Assembly (NCBI GenBank): GCA_006384855.1
Contig: VCJN01003500.1
Coordinates: 1-64,000 of the forward strand
Source: Tetraselmis striata
Lineage: Eukaryota; Chlorophyta; Chlorodendrophyceae; Chlorodendrales; Chlorodendraceae
Direction of reading: 5' to 3'
DNA length: 64,000 nucleotides
This document shows positions 20,628 to 33,300 of this stretch, one piece after another (position 1 is the first letter of the stretch; the number at the start of each line of letters is the position of its first letter). The notes beneath the pieces were generated by a model that did not search any database, was not told where the DNA came from, and saw only the letters and a list, made by a program, of their open reading frames with translations. Both the position numbers and the translations under genes were made by a program.

Positions 20628-23156
20628 ATGGCCGTGGCGTCGCCGGAGCCGGAGAAGCGCGAGGCGGAGCCGGCGGTGCCCAGTGGCGCCGACCCTTGGG
20701 AGGACCCCAAGTGGATGCAGTACAAGTGGACGGTGTACCGCGGGCAGGCGTATGATCTCACCGGCTTCATGACCAAGCACCCCGCAGGGCAGTGGCTCAT
20801 AAACCTCGCGCTCTATCGCGACAGCACGGGGCTCTTCGAGTCGTACCACCTGCGCCCCGAGGTGGCGGTGAAGCGGCTCGAGATGCTGCCCAAGCTGGAG
20901 GGCTTCCCTGTGGACGCGGTGCCCAGGTCCCCCTACCCCAACGATTCGGACCTCTATAACACGCTCAGGTATTGACCTTCTCACCACTGCCCGAAACCCC
21001 CCGCACGCGGCCAGCCGGCAGAGCGCGGGCTATTGCGCAGCGAGCTGCGAGCAATCACCCAGCATCATGCTTCTATCAATGGATGCATCTAGGACATAAC
21101 GGCGATTCATCAGTGTTGGGTTCCTGGGGGCAGGAACCGCGTGCGGAAGGAGGTATTCAAGGGAGAGGAGGTCCGCGGGGCACACCGCTCCGGCACGGAG
21201 CTGGCGGCAGCCACCATCCTGGGCTACTCTGTTGCCGCCTATGCCTTGTACATCATGATGCCGAACGTGCTCACAGGTCAGGCCCCTTGGCTCCCCATTG
21301 CGTGTGGTCGTTCCAGCCGCAGACAGCAAGGAATCCCCAATCTCAGTGCCCTCTTTGCCTGTTTTGAACGAGCCATTTTGGTTGGTCACCTCTGGCAGGC
21401 GCGCTCCTGGGGCTGGGGGGAGCTTGGATTGGCCTAACGGTGCAGCACTGCGGAAACCACGGCGCCATGTCCACCAAGCCCTGGCTCAACAACTTTTACG
21501 GCCTCTGCAATGACGTGGCTGGCGCGTCCTCCCTCATGTGGCGCTACCACCACCAGGTGTGGCCCGGCGATACGGTAGCCACTGGATGCCAGCAGCATGG
21601 GCACATAATGCAGGCGATAGCTGGGAGCAACTGTTATGCTGAGGGACATGCGTGCACTGCGGGGCAGGTCTCCCACCACATCCACTGCAATGATGACGTG
21701 CTGGACGAGGACACGTGGAGCGCGCTGCCCATGATGCGCTTTGATACGCGACAGCCGCGGGCGTGGTACCACAAGTACCAGCACATCTACATGGTGCGCT
21801 CCCCCCCTGCCCATCTGTCTCCCACTCTGCCCCCTGAGCGTTTGCATCCTTCGCTGCACCTCCCATGACTGACCCTTCCTGTGCCATGGCAGTGGGCGCT
21901 GTTTCCATTCCTTCAGGCGGTGTTCCAGATCGGCGACCTCGTCAGCCTCTTCACAGGGCGCACCAAGGGTACGCACCCGGCTGCGGGAGCGCTGCACGGC
22001 TGGCAACCAGCATGTGCAACCAGCCAATGCATCAGCACGTGGGAATGGCCCTCGCTGACAGCGTCGCGGCCGCCTGTTGTGCAGGTGCCACGCTGTACGG
22101 TGCCACGCTAACGGAGAAGTCGACCGTGCTGCTCGGCAAGGTCGCGCACTACAGCCTGGTGTACGTTCTCCCGGCCATGAAGATTGGCTGGGCACCCGCC
22201 CTGGTTGCGGGCTTCTCCTACCAGGTTGCCATGGTACGATATCGCCGTGTCTCCTCGCCCTCCACCCTTTCTTTGGTTGCCAGCGGACCACCGCAACTGT
22301 ATTAGCGGTGTGGCGGCGGAGAATTCGCTCATCGCACAATTGTGCCCGTTGTGTATGCAGAGCATCGTGCTGGCAGCCACCTTTGCGGTGAGCCACAACC
22401 TAGAGGAGAACAAGCCGGGCACCGGCGAGCTGGCCACCACTAGTCTGCTGGAGGACTACAGAACGCGCGACTGGGGCGTGCAGCAGGTAATGTGTAGCAT
22501 GTGTACTTCGGATAGGAAGTAAGGGGGGGGGGGTACAGGATGTGGCGTCGACACCGGAAGCTGAGCTGCATGCGGATGTGCTGCAACAGGTCATCACCTC
22601 CTCAAATTGGGGAGGCAAGGTTGGCAACTTCATGACCGGCGGCCTCAACCTTCAGGTAAGCGAGATTGCTGGTTGACAGCCCGCCCAGCCAGGCCCAGCC
22701 CAGCCCAGCCCAGCGCAAGCACCCTCACCTGGCACTGCCCCCCCTGCAGCATCACCCACTGACCAGTCCCCCTGTGCGCCTAGATCGAGCACCACCTGTT
22801 CCCCGCGATTTCCTTCCTGCACTACCCCGCCATTTCCAACATCGTCCGGGATGAGTGCCAGAAGCGCGGCATCCTCTACGTGGAGTATCCCACGCTGCCG
22901 GAGATCCTGGGCCGCTTCTGCCGCTACATGGCCAAGGCTGGCGCCGCGGAGCAGATGGATCACTCCAGGTGCAGTCCGCTTAATATCTCTTTGCTGACCC
23001 CTGGCGGAGAAGGGCGCCATGAAGTGCGTCGCGCCATGTGAGCCCGTGTCCCACCGTGTTCTAAACGCCCCTGCCTGTACGCATTTGTGCTGCTGCAGGG
23101 GCGGGCTCACACCGGAGGAGCTGCGCCAGGCAAAGCTGTCCCTGGAGCGGATGTAG
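20628..23156 (+). CDS. Cytochrome b5-fused front-end fatty acid desaturase
   Basis: Front-end desaturases insert a double bond between an existing one and the carboxyl end of an acyl chain, in ER or plastid membranes, with electrons from a fused cytochrome b5 domain. Ten exons join in frame to 475 residues: 20628-20968, 21134-21276, 21399-21556, 21668-21793, 21893-21968, 22085-22233, 22361-22486, 22590-22655, 22784-22968 and 23099-23156. The b5-like domain (about 25-85) contains YDLTGFMTKHPAG and LFESYHL. The heme motif normally reads HPGG, so HPAG is a deviation. All three histidine boxes are present: QHCGNHGA, HHQVSHHIHC (split by intron 3) and QIEHHLFP, whose leading Gln is the front-end signature (split by intron 8). 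Whether it is a delta-4, -5 or -6 enzyme cannot be decided from motifs. Confidence 0.9.
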
Positions 23157-24067
23157 ATATAGATCACGAGACGCAATGAAGGATGAACGCGGTGCATTTC
23201 TGTTTTCACCGGGAAACCAACACAAGCAATGCGTGCGCTCGATCCTACCTCAACTGCTTTGTCTCAACTGCTGGCCTTTGTCTGGTATGGCATGGCGAGT
23301 GGTGGCACTTTGTTTCTTGCTGCTCGTCATGGTTTTCGCCACACTGGCGGAGTTGTGCCAACGTTTCTTGATTCTGCATGAAGCCCCAGCTATCAGCACG
23401 GGCAGCAACCCCCTGTGACGTTGCATCCAACTCTACGCAGGCCCGTGCTGCGGGAGATAGCCATGGTGTGTAATGAATAGCAAATTCCTCTATTCCGAAT
23501 CCTCCATTTCATTTAGCAGCACGCCACAAGCAATGTCGCGAGCACTTTTAACATGCTACCATTGGGTCCGCTCTGCCTTATGCCTAGCAGAATAAAGTAC
23601 CTGCTCATACTGTTGTAAGGGGAGGAACGTGGCCGTCTAGAATTCTTGAGAGCAGCCGGTGGAAAACGGGCTGGCAGCCTGGTGCCAAGTGGGGGGGGGG
23701 GTGGGGGGGGGATCCTTGCCCAATGCGGAAGGGCAGACCAGTGTCCAAGTCGGCCAATGACTGACTCTGCTTAGCTGCTCTCAAAACAGACGTGCGCCAC
23801 GACTGTCTCATCTGCAAGCTTGCAGCGCAGCCAGATCATCATGGAGTCACCTAACCGTCTTTTGTTCCACGGCTCTAACGAATGCAAAAAGCTTAATTGT
23901 TCACAACCGCTGCGAATACAATAGGCTGCAGTTGTAACTGTCCTGATCCAGATATGCAATGCGTTGGCAGCTGCTGTCATGCTTAACGCATGTCTCCATT
24001 TAAATATGAGAGGCTCTTGTTTATTTACCGGTCATTGGCAGTACACGGCGGGCACACGGGCGGTGCA
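23157..24067. other. Convergent 3' region between desaturase and CFIm25 genes
   Basis: Contains the desaturase 3' untranslated region, TGTAA motifs at 23469-23473 and about 23614, and an interrupted G run at about 23691-23710. No further gene was recognised. Confidence 0.5.
23469..23473 (+). terminator. TGTAA motif downstream of the desaturase
   Basis: First TGTAA on the sense strand after the stop, 313 bases downstream; a second lies near 23614. Either could direct polyadenylation. Confidence 0.4.
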
Positions 24068-26025
<1,958 letters not shown>

Positions 26026-26554
26026 CGCGCCCGCGCCAGCGCCCTCCTGCCGCGTCCCCCTCTGTGGCGCTCTCCCAGCCGCAATCACAGAGCCGCCAAG
26101 CCAGCGCTAGAAGCCCCCAACGGTCGATCGCGCTGCGTCCAAAAGGAAGGGGAGTATCGCTGAGCTGCTCGGCGGCGAAACCACAAATGGCGCCCAGTTG
26201 TCAGGCGAGCGGGCGAGAGCTCAAGGCCGCAGTCTCCCGGGCGCCGCTGCTCGGGCTCTTCGGTGGTGGTGTGTGTGTGGGGGAGGGGGGGTTGACTGCG
26301 CCAGGTGATTGTGCGGCGGCGGCCGTGCGACTTTGCGCCCTGATTCGGCTGGTTGCTGATGAGGAACAGCGGTCCGGGGTGGGGTTGGTCGGGTGGTCGG
26401 GTGGCGGCACGCCGTCCGAAGCAGCCGCCGGGAGTTTGCCGGACAAGGCGATACAAAATTCGCCAAGCCCTAAATACTACCGGAGTCGTTACGATATTTG
26501 TATTGCATAAATGAAATATATAAATTATATTGTTGACATAAAACTGATAAAAGT
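26026..26554. other. Upstream region of CFIm25
   Basis: Leader and promoter side of CFIm25, GC-rich, with no recognised element. The open frames on both strands have arginine- and proline-rich composition and no motifs. Confidence 0.4.
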
Positions 26555-26710
26555 AAAGTAGTAAAGTTCGCCCCGAAACATCGATCCGAAGCCGCCCCAG
26601 CACTGGACCTCTTGCGCCAACTGCAGTCGTAGGTCTGGCATAGCCCGTAGACCATCGCCTCATTCGAACCCCGAAGGGCTAATGCATCAACCGGGGATAC
26701 CCAGGTTGAC
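26555..26710 (-). mobile_element. SINE-like repeat, copy 2 (head truncated)
   Basis: Matches the body of the copy at 8168-8405 in the same orientation: AGTAAAGTTCGCCCC, CGAAGCCGCCCCAG, then CATTCGAACCCCGAAGGG and CTAATGCATCAA. The tRNA-like head is missing or unrecognisable beyond about 26710. Confidence 0.6.
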
Positions 26711-27359
26711 AGAATGTTGACATATTCGCTACCGCCTCACGATGCCGGAACATTTCTTGAAATAATCCCAGCCAACTTTATGTATATCGAGCAATCACCC
26801 CGGATGTATAGAAGACGATTTAGGCAATTTATGGTCGCTGGCAACTTTTCACTGAGGTAGCGACAATATTTTACATATTTTAATACAGTATCTCATACAT
26901 ATTCACATATTGTCGTTATGCAATACAAATATCGTATAATATAGCTCCGGTAGTACTATAAGGGCCTTTGCGAATTCTTTTCGTGATAGGCAAGACTACC
27001 GTACCAAGGATTGATCCCTGCTAGCAAGCATTTCTTCCTAAAGTAGCGCTCTAAGATTAGGGACTCGACGATATTTCTCTTTTCTCTTTAAATTTTCTCT
27101 TCATCTAAAATACGTGTGTAGAGAAACCCAATAACACTGTCGGACAGTGCGCCAGATCATATGCAGCAGGGGTCATCTCCCGCAACTAGCGCCCGTCCGC
27201 CCTCCTGGTTGGACCACTGCGTCCGCACACACAGAGTGTGGCTACATCGTGCCACCTACTGGCAGCCACCGAGCGGGGCCCCAACAGCGCGCGCCACGCC
27301 TTGGGGAGGGTCACGTTAGATATCGCACGACCGGAGGGAGGGGCGCTACCGGCGCCACT
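26711..27359. other. AT-rich intergenic region before UFL1
   Basis: About 650 bases, AT-rich up to about 27130 and then GC-rich as the UFL1 leader begins. No gene was recognised. It separates the divergent CFIm25 and UFL1 genes and should contain the UFL1 promoter. Confidence 0.45.
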
Positions 27360-30300
27360 ATGGCGGACCTGTCTATCGAGGACCTGCTGGCGGGGCTGCA
27401 GGCGGCGCAGGACGCCAAGTCCACGGTGCCCACCCCACACCCCCCTCCCTCATTCATTTGTTGGCCCTTCAAGGCCCTGTCCAGCGCCCTCCCCCTCCCA
27501 TATAAGAATCGGTGCCTGACGTGGTAGGCTTCAAGGATCAGCTGCCCAACGCGGGCAATGCTGCGAGTAGAAAATGCGCGGCTGCATGAAAAAGTGAAAG
27601 GGGTGGGGGCGGGGGGGTAGGGGGGGGGGGGGAGGGGGGGGGGGGGGGGGAGGGAGTCCAGAGGGATGGGGGTTACATGAGAGGGCTGGTCATTTAGGGG
27701 CATCAGCATACTCTGTTGAGTAGGTCATCACTACAGCCTCATCAGCCCAGGAAATCACAAGTGCCCCCCTCTCTCCACCCCCCCCCCCCCCCCCCCCCCA
27801 CCACCTGGGCTAAGCCGCCAAGATGTGTTGCATTACTGTCTCACCCTGGAAAGGGCAGGTGGTCTATTGGCTGAATGGCTGCGTATACAGATTGCAACCC
27901 TGACAAACGCTCCCCCCCCCCCCCCCCCTTCTCAACACCCCACCCTTCTCAACGCAACCCACATCAGATCAAGCTCTCCGAGCGCAACATCGTGGAGCTG
28001 GTGAACAAGCTCAAGTCGCTGGGGCTTCTAGATGACGTCGGCATCCTGCATACCGTCAACGGGAAGGAGTACATTACCCGGGAACGCGTCCAGGGCGAGG
28101 TGGCCGGCGCGGTGAGGCAGGCGGGCGGGCGCATAGAGCTGGTGCGGCTTGCCGACCCCCCCCCCCCGCCCCAACCCCCCCCCCCCCCCTCCCACCCCAA
28201 CAAGGCGAGCTCTCTCCCCAAGGGGGGGGGGATGCCAATGTGCGGGGAGCGCGGCAGCTGAGCGTTTGTTTGGGCCGGCTGGTATCTCGCAGGCCGACCT
28301 GCCGGCGCTCGTGGGCGTGGACCTCCTGTACTGTGAGGCGGCGGCGCAGGCCATATGCGCGGCGAGCAAGGGCGAGACGCACCTGCTGCAGGGCGAGCTC
28401 ATCACCACACAGTACTTCGACAACCTGGTGCCCCCCCTCCCCCCCTCCCCTCACCCACCCCCTCTCCCGTCTCCTCTGCTGGCCCCGTTGCTGTTGGCCA
28501 TATGTGGGGGTTGGATGGGGAGAAGGGATGGGTGGGGAGGCGGGGGCTCAGCAGCGATGGCGCGGCGTTGCGCAGGCGATGGAGGTGGACGGGGAGCTGC
28601 AGGAGGCGGGCGCGGTGGCGCTGTCGGACCTGGCCCGCCGCAACCACCTGAGCAGTGAGCTGGTGCAGTCCAACATGTCGGCGCGGCTGGGGCGCGTCCT
28701 GCGCGGCCGCATGGAAGGCGGCCTGCTGTACACGCAGGCGTACGTGTCGCGCATGAAGGCGCAGCTGCGCGGCGCGCTGCGCGGCTCGATGGCGCCCACG
28801 CTGATCCCGGACCTCTTGGCACGCCTGGCGCAGCAGGTCAGCACGCTCTGCTGCCGTGGCCGTGGCTGCCGCAGTGGCTAGATTGCCAATTGAATACATG
28901 AGGGAGAGGAAGGGAGATTAGGGGCGCGGGGCGCCTGGGCACTGACCCGCGACGCGCCCCTGTGATGCCTGCTTTTCATCAGGCCGGATCGACGGGCAGC
29001 GAGGCGGACCCCAAGCTCATCGCCTCCATCGTGGAGGAGCTCATCCGGGACGGGGAGGTCAAGGGCGTCGTCAAGGGCGGTGCGTCGCGAGGCCCCGACC
29101 CCTTGCCCGCATGCCACACCCCGTCTGCAGACCGCACCCACGGAGCCCGGCATGCCCCGCGTACCACCGTGCGGCAGTCCAGGGGTGGGGAGATGAGGGT
29201 CCGTACATTGGGCGGGGAGGTGGTGAGGCGGTGTGGTGCTGTGCGCAGGCGGCACCAGCTGGGTGCCCGACATCTACAAGTCGGCGCAGGCGGAGGCCAT
29301 CCGCCGCTTTTACGAGCAGAACAGCTACCTGGACTACGAGCACGCCGCCAAGATGGGGCTCTCCAGCGCCAAGGGCGAGCTGGCCGGCATGCTGCCCGGC
29401 GGCATTGCGCTGCACGGCGCCATCGTGTCGCCCACGCTGCTCCTGCAGCTGGAGGCCTCGGTGGACGAGGCGCTGGGCAGTGGCTCCTGGTCCGGGCCCC
29501 CAGCCATAGACCTCCAGACTGTCGATAATAGGCATGTATGTTTTGGGACGGAGAAAGTTTTAGGGTTTAGTGAGTAGGGTAAGTGGGCAGGACACTTGGG
29601 CGGACAATGGATGGTGTACGGACACCTGCGCGGTCCCTTCAGCCTGTCAGTCCTCAGTAATTTTGTTGGAATGTGTATGTTGATGATGATGATGATGTAT
29701 GTTAATGTGCGCGGTGCCCTTTCGCCAGGCTGGACGTGCAGCCAATGCTGCCGCCGGTTCTCTCCGTGGAGGACGCCGCGGCGCTGCTGGGCCGCTGCTC
29801 CGCGGTGAAGGCAGCGGCGGGCAGCGGCAAGAGCGCGGTGCGGGTTCTGGCTGCCACCTGCGCCTTCAGCGGCGAGTTCCTCAAGGCGCGCAAGCTCCGC
29901 CCATGCACCCCTTGCATCTGTGCCCCAACGGCGTACGTGGAAAAGGCAATCCAATGAAGCATTCACTTATTCCACCTGCCACGGCCTGCAGGAGGTATCA
30001 GAGCGCTACGCGGAGGAGGCGCGGGAGGCGGCGCGGCAGACCGCCGCCGAGCGGCGCTCTGCCGCCAGCAAGGCGTCTGCCTCCGCGCTAGACACCGGTG
30101 CTACCGGCGGTGGCAAGGGCGGCAAGGGCGGTGGCAAGGCTGTCAAGGGTGCGGTCCGCCTGCCCCCTGCCTGCACATACCCCCGGCCCGCCGCTATTGT
30201 ATGTGCCGGAAGGAGGGGGTGGGGAGGGGCAGGAGGCTGTTCTCATCCCCAGCCGCGTTTGGCGGTGTGTAGGTGGCGCAGCAGCGCAGGAGGAGGACGG

Positions 30301-33300
30301 CGGCGACGACGACGGCGACTGGAACATGGGGCCCAAGAAGGGGAAGAAGGGCAAGGGCGGCAAGAAGGGCGGCGGCAAGGCGGCCGCGCCCGCGCCCGGT
30401 GGCGGCAAGGGCACCAAGGGCGGCGCGGACGGCGCGGACAAGGTGCCCCCCCCCGTCTCCCCCTTTTCCCTCTTTCCAGGGTGCCTGATGATGGTCGCCA
30501 CTGGATGCCCGATTGGGTGCCCGATAAGACATCAGAAGCAATACACCTGCGCCAAGCAAGTCTCCTCGCATGTGGCAAAATCCTAGTGAGCCCTGTGGGT
30601 ACGTGTCAGAAGGCGATCAGAAGCGAACCAATAACATAATTCCTATTGATTCTACATTAGTAGTACATAGGAATTGTACATTGTTGCTACCATGCAGTCC
30701 ACTAGAAATATTGGGTCCCTTTATTCAATGGTGTCAATTGTGATATCGATAAAGCATGCAACGGTGCATATAACCACCGCGATATAGCAATTATGGCAAT
30801 CACATTATCATAGGACCCCCCCCCCCCCCCCCGGCCCGCCCTCCGCTGACTGCCGCCCTGCCCGCCCCGGGGCGTGCTTCTGGCAGGACGCCGTGTCCCG
30901 GCTGCGCGCGCCGACGGTGGCCAAGATTGCGGAGTGCCTCGCGGAGTGGTACCCCGAGCTGGCGGAGCCTGCGGGTACGCGGGCATCCCCCATGAAGCTC
31001 AAAACCCTAGAGACCCTGAGGAGGGTGTTGAGCGCGGGGGGTCTCATATCCATGCTGATTTCTGCATGGATATGAAACACGGACGTCTATATGGTGGAAC
31101 TGGGTAGAACTTTGTCTGCTCTATGATTGCTCGTGGATGGATCCTGATGTGTAGCCAGGCTGTACTACGGGTATGACATTGCCCATTGAAACAACCGACC
31201 TGTTGTGTTGATGACCGCAAGCATAGGGTTCCTTTGCCTGGTGTGCTTGCGTCCCACCAGTGCTGACGACGGCGCATTGCCCAGCGCAGGGGAGAGCGAG
31301 ATGCTGGCAGAGGAGGTGGCGGCCGAGGTGCTGCCGTCCGCGGTGGCGGCGTACGAGGCGGCGCTGTCGGCGGCCTTCACCGCCGGCTCCGAGGACCGCC
31401 GCCGCCGCCGCGACGAGTTCGCCAAGCTGCTGGAGGTGCTGCCCCCCCCCCCCCCCCCCCCCTCAACCCCCCCTCCCCCCCCTCAAGACACTCGCCCGCC
31501 CACCCCGCCCCGCCTCCTCCTCCCTCCATTCTCCTTCCATGCCATACCGTCCCCTCTGGGCACTGCGGCTGCCAGGAATACGGACGGTCGGCACTAGTCG
31601 AACTTGTACCTATTCGTGGCTTTGTAGCTACTCCATCACCTCCATGTCCCCATCGGCGGCGGCACCCATCGCCGTGGGCTGCAGCCCCGCCCGCCTATGT
31701 CACCCCTGAGCCTTTCCTTCTCTTCAGCGCTCACCGCTCCGTCCCCTCCTGCGATGACAAGCTGTGATTTCTACGAGGGCACCTGGATGTGCGGATAGCC
31801 GCGATGCGCCAGACCGCTGCCCAACAGCGATCCTCCCGTGCCGGGCGCAGGCCACCGGCTACGCCTCACCCGCCGCGCTAGACCGGGACCGGCGGCGGGA
31901 TGAGGCCGCCTGAGGGGAGGTGCCGCTGGCGGTCTCGCGTGGGCTTGGACCCGCTCTTTCTCGAACCCAGAGCAGTTGATGCGTGCCGGTAGGTCAATGC
32001 CGAGGTTGGTAGGGCTTTCTGCGCCTAAGACCTCTCCCACCTCTCGTGCCTCTCGAGTCCCCAGCTTCAGCCGCACTTGGTTTCCGGCGGCAGACCTGCT
32101 GTCACTATCCTGAACGTACACCCGCTCAGACTCCAAGCTGTGGGCGGGTCAACCGGCATCGCGACAGTGTCGTGCCGGGTGGCTTTTCATGCCGGATACC
32201 CGGCAGAGTGTAGGGCTTCATGCAGAACCCTTGAATTCCGGCCCGGAAATCGGCGTTGGGGTCTCTCCCGCTGAATTCAGGTGGATATCCCTTAGTTAAC
32301 AAAGATATGCCGACACTCCTTGAAGTTCGAATTCGAATAGGAATAGAATATGTGTTGATGGTTCGGATTATTTTGAAAGAAAGCTGGTAGATACATCTTA
32401 GTCACATTGTGAATTGACTTTGGAAAGCGCCAAGTACATTGTTTGAGTTTGTATTGCCAAGTTATTCAGGGAAAGTATACGTGCGTTGTTTGAAATTATG
32501 CAGCGATACAGGAATGCGGACCGATGCGCGGCGATAACTTTCATCATACTGGCAACGATGCCGTGTTGCTGTCGCGCGTCAGGTAATCCTTATACGGTAT
32601 AACTAAACGCATAAAAGACGCTATGCAAACTGGTAAGGATGGCATAGCGCGTTCGGTAAGGAGTGCAAACTACGCTGGGTTATAAATGTACTAAACATGG
32701 AGGAGTACACAACCCTTACCGCGTCCTAACGCTATGGTATTGTGGTGAAACTTCAGCAATAAGAACAAGAGAATATAATGATAGCATAATATAATAGAAT
32801 AGTAAAAATGCTGGCAAGACACGGCCGGGCACCGCCGCCGTTTGGAATTGTTTGCCCCCTACGCGCGCTAGTATTGGTAAGCTGCAAGTGTGGGGTGTGG
32901 TGGGGCTGACTCCCCGCCTTTGCACCACCTAAACCCTAAAACCCTAAAACCCTAAACACCGCCCGCCCCCGCCGCAGGCCGCCGCCGCCAACCTGCACCT
33001 CTTTGGCAAAGGCGCCGCGCAGCTGGTGGGCGAGGAGGCGGGCGCGGCGGTGCACCGCCACGTGCTGCGCACCGTCGCGCCGGAGGCGGTGGACCTGCTG
33101 CTGCAGTACGAGGTGCGGCGGGAGCCCCCTTCCCCCCCCCCCCCCTTCCCTAACCCTCCCCACAGCAACTCCCACATAACCCACCGGTGTCCCATAAGCA
33201 AGCACGCTCGTAACCCTGTATAACCTACACGCTAAACCTAACACGCACTCTGGGGGGCCTTTCTTTGTACGATGACAGCGATGCCATGACGCCGTGCGCA

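Noticed and set aside
29886..29937. Extension of UFL1 exon 7 by 17 codons to a GT donor near 29937
   Set aside because: It would insert a Cys/Pro-rich stretch into a conserved helix; the GC donor at 29886 restores the human spacing.
30194..30571. Separate Gly/Lys- or Arg-rich proteins near 30.1-30.5 kb
   Set aside because: The segment is explained by the low-complexity linker exons 8 and 9 of UFL1.
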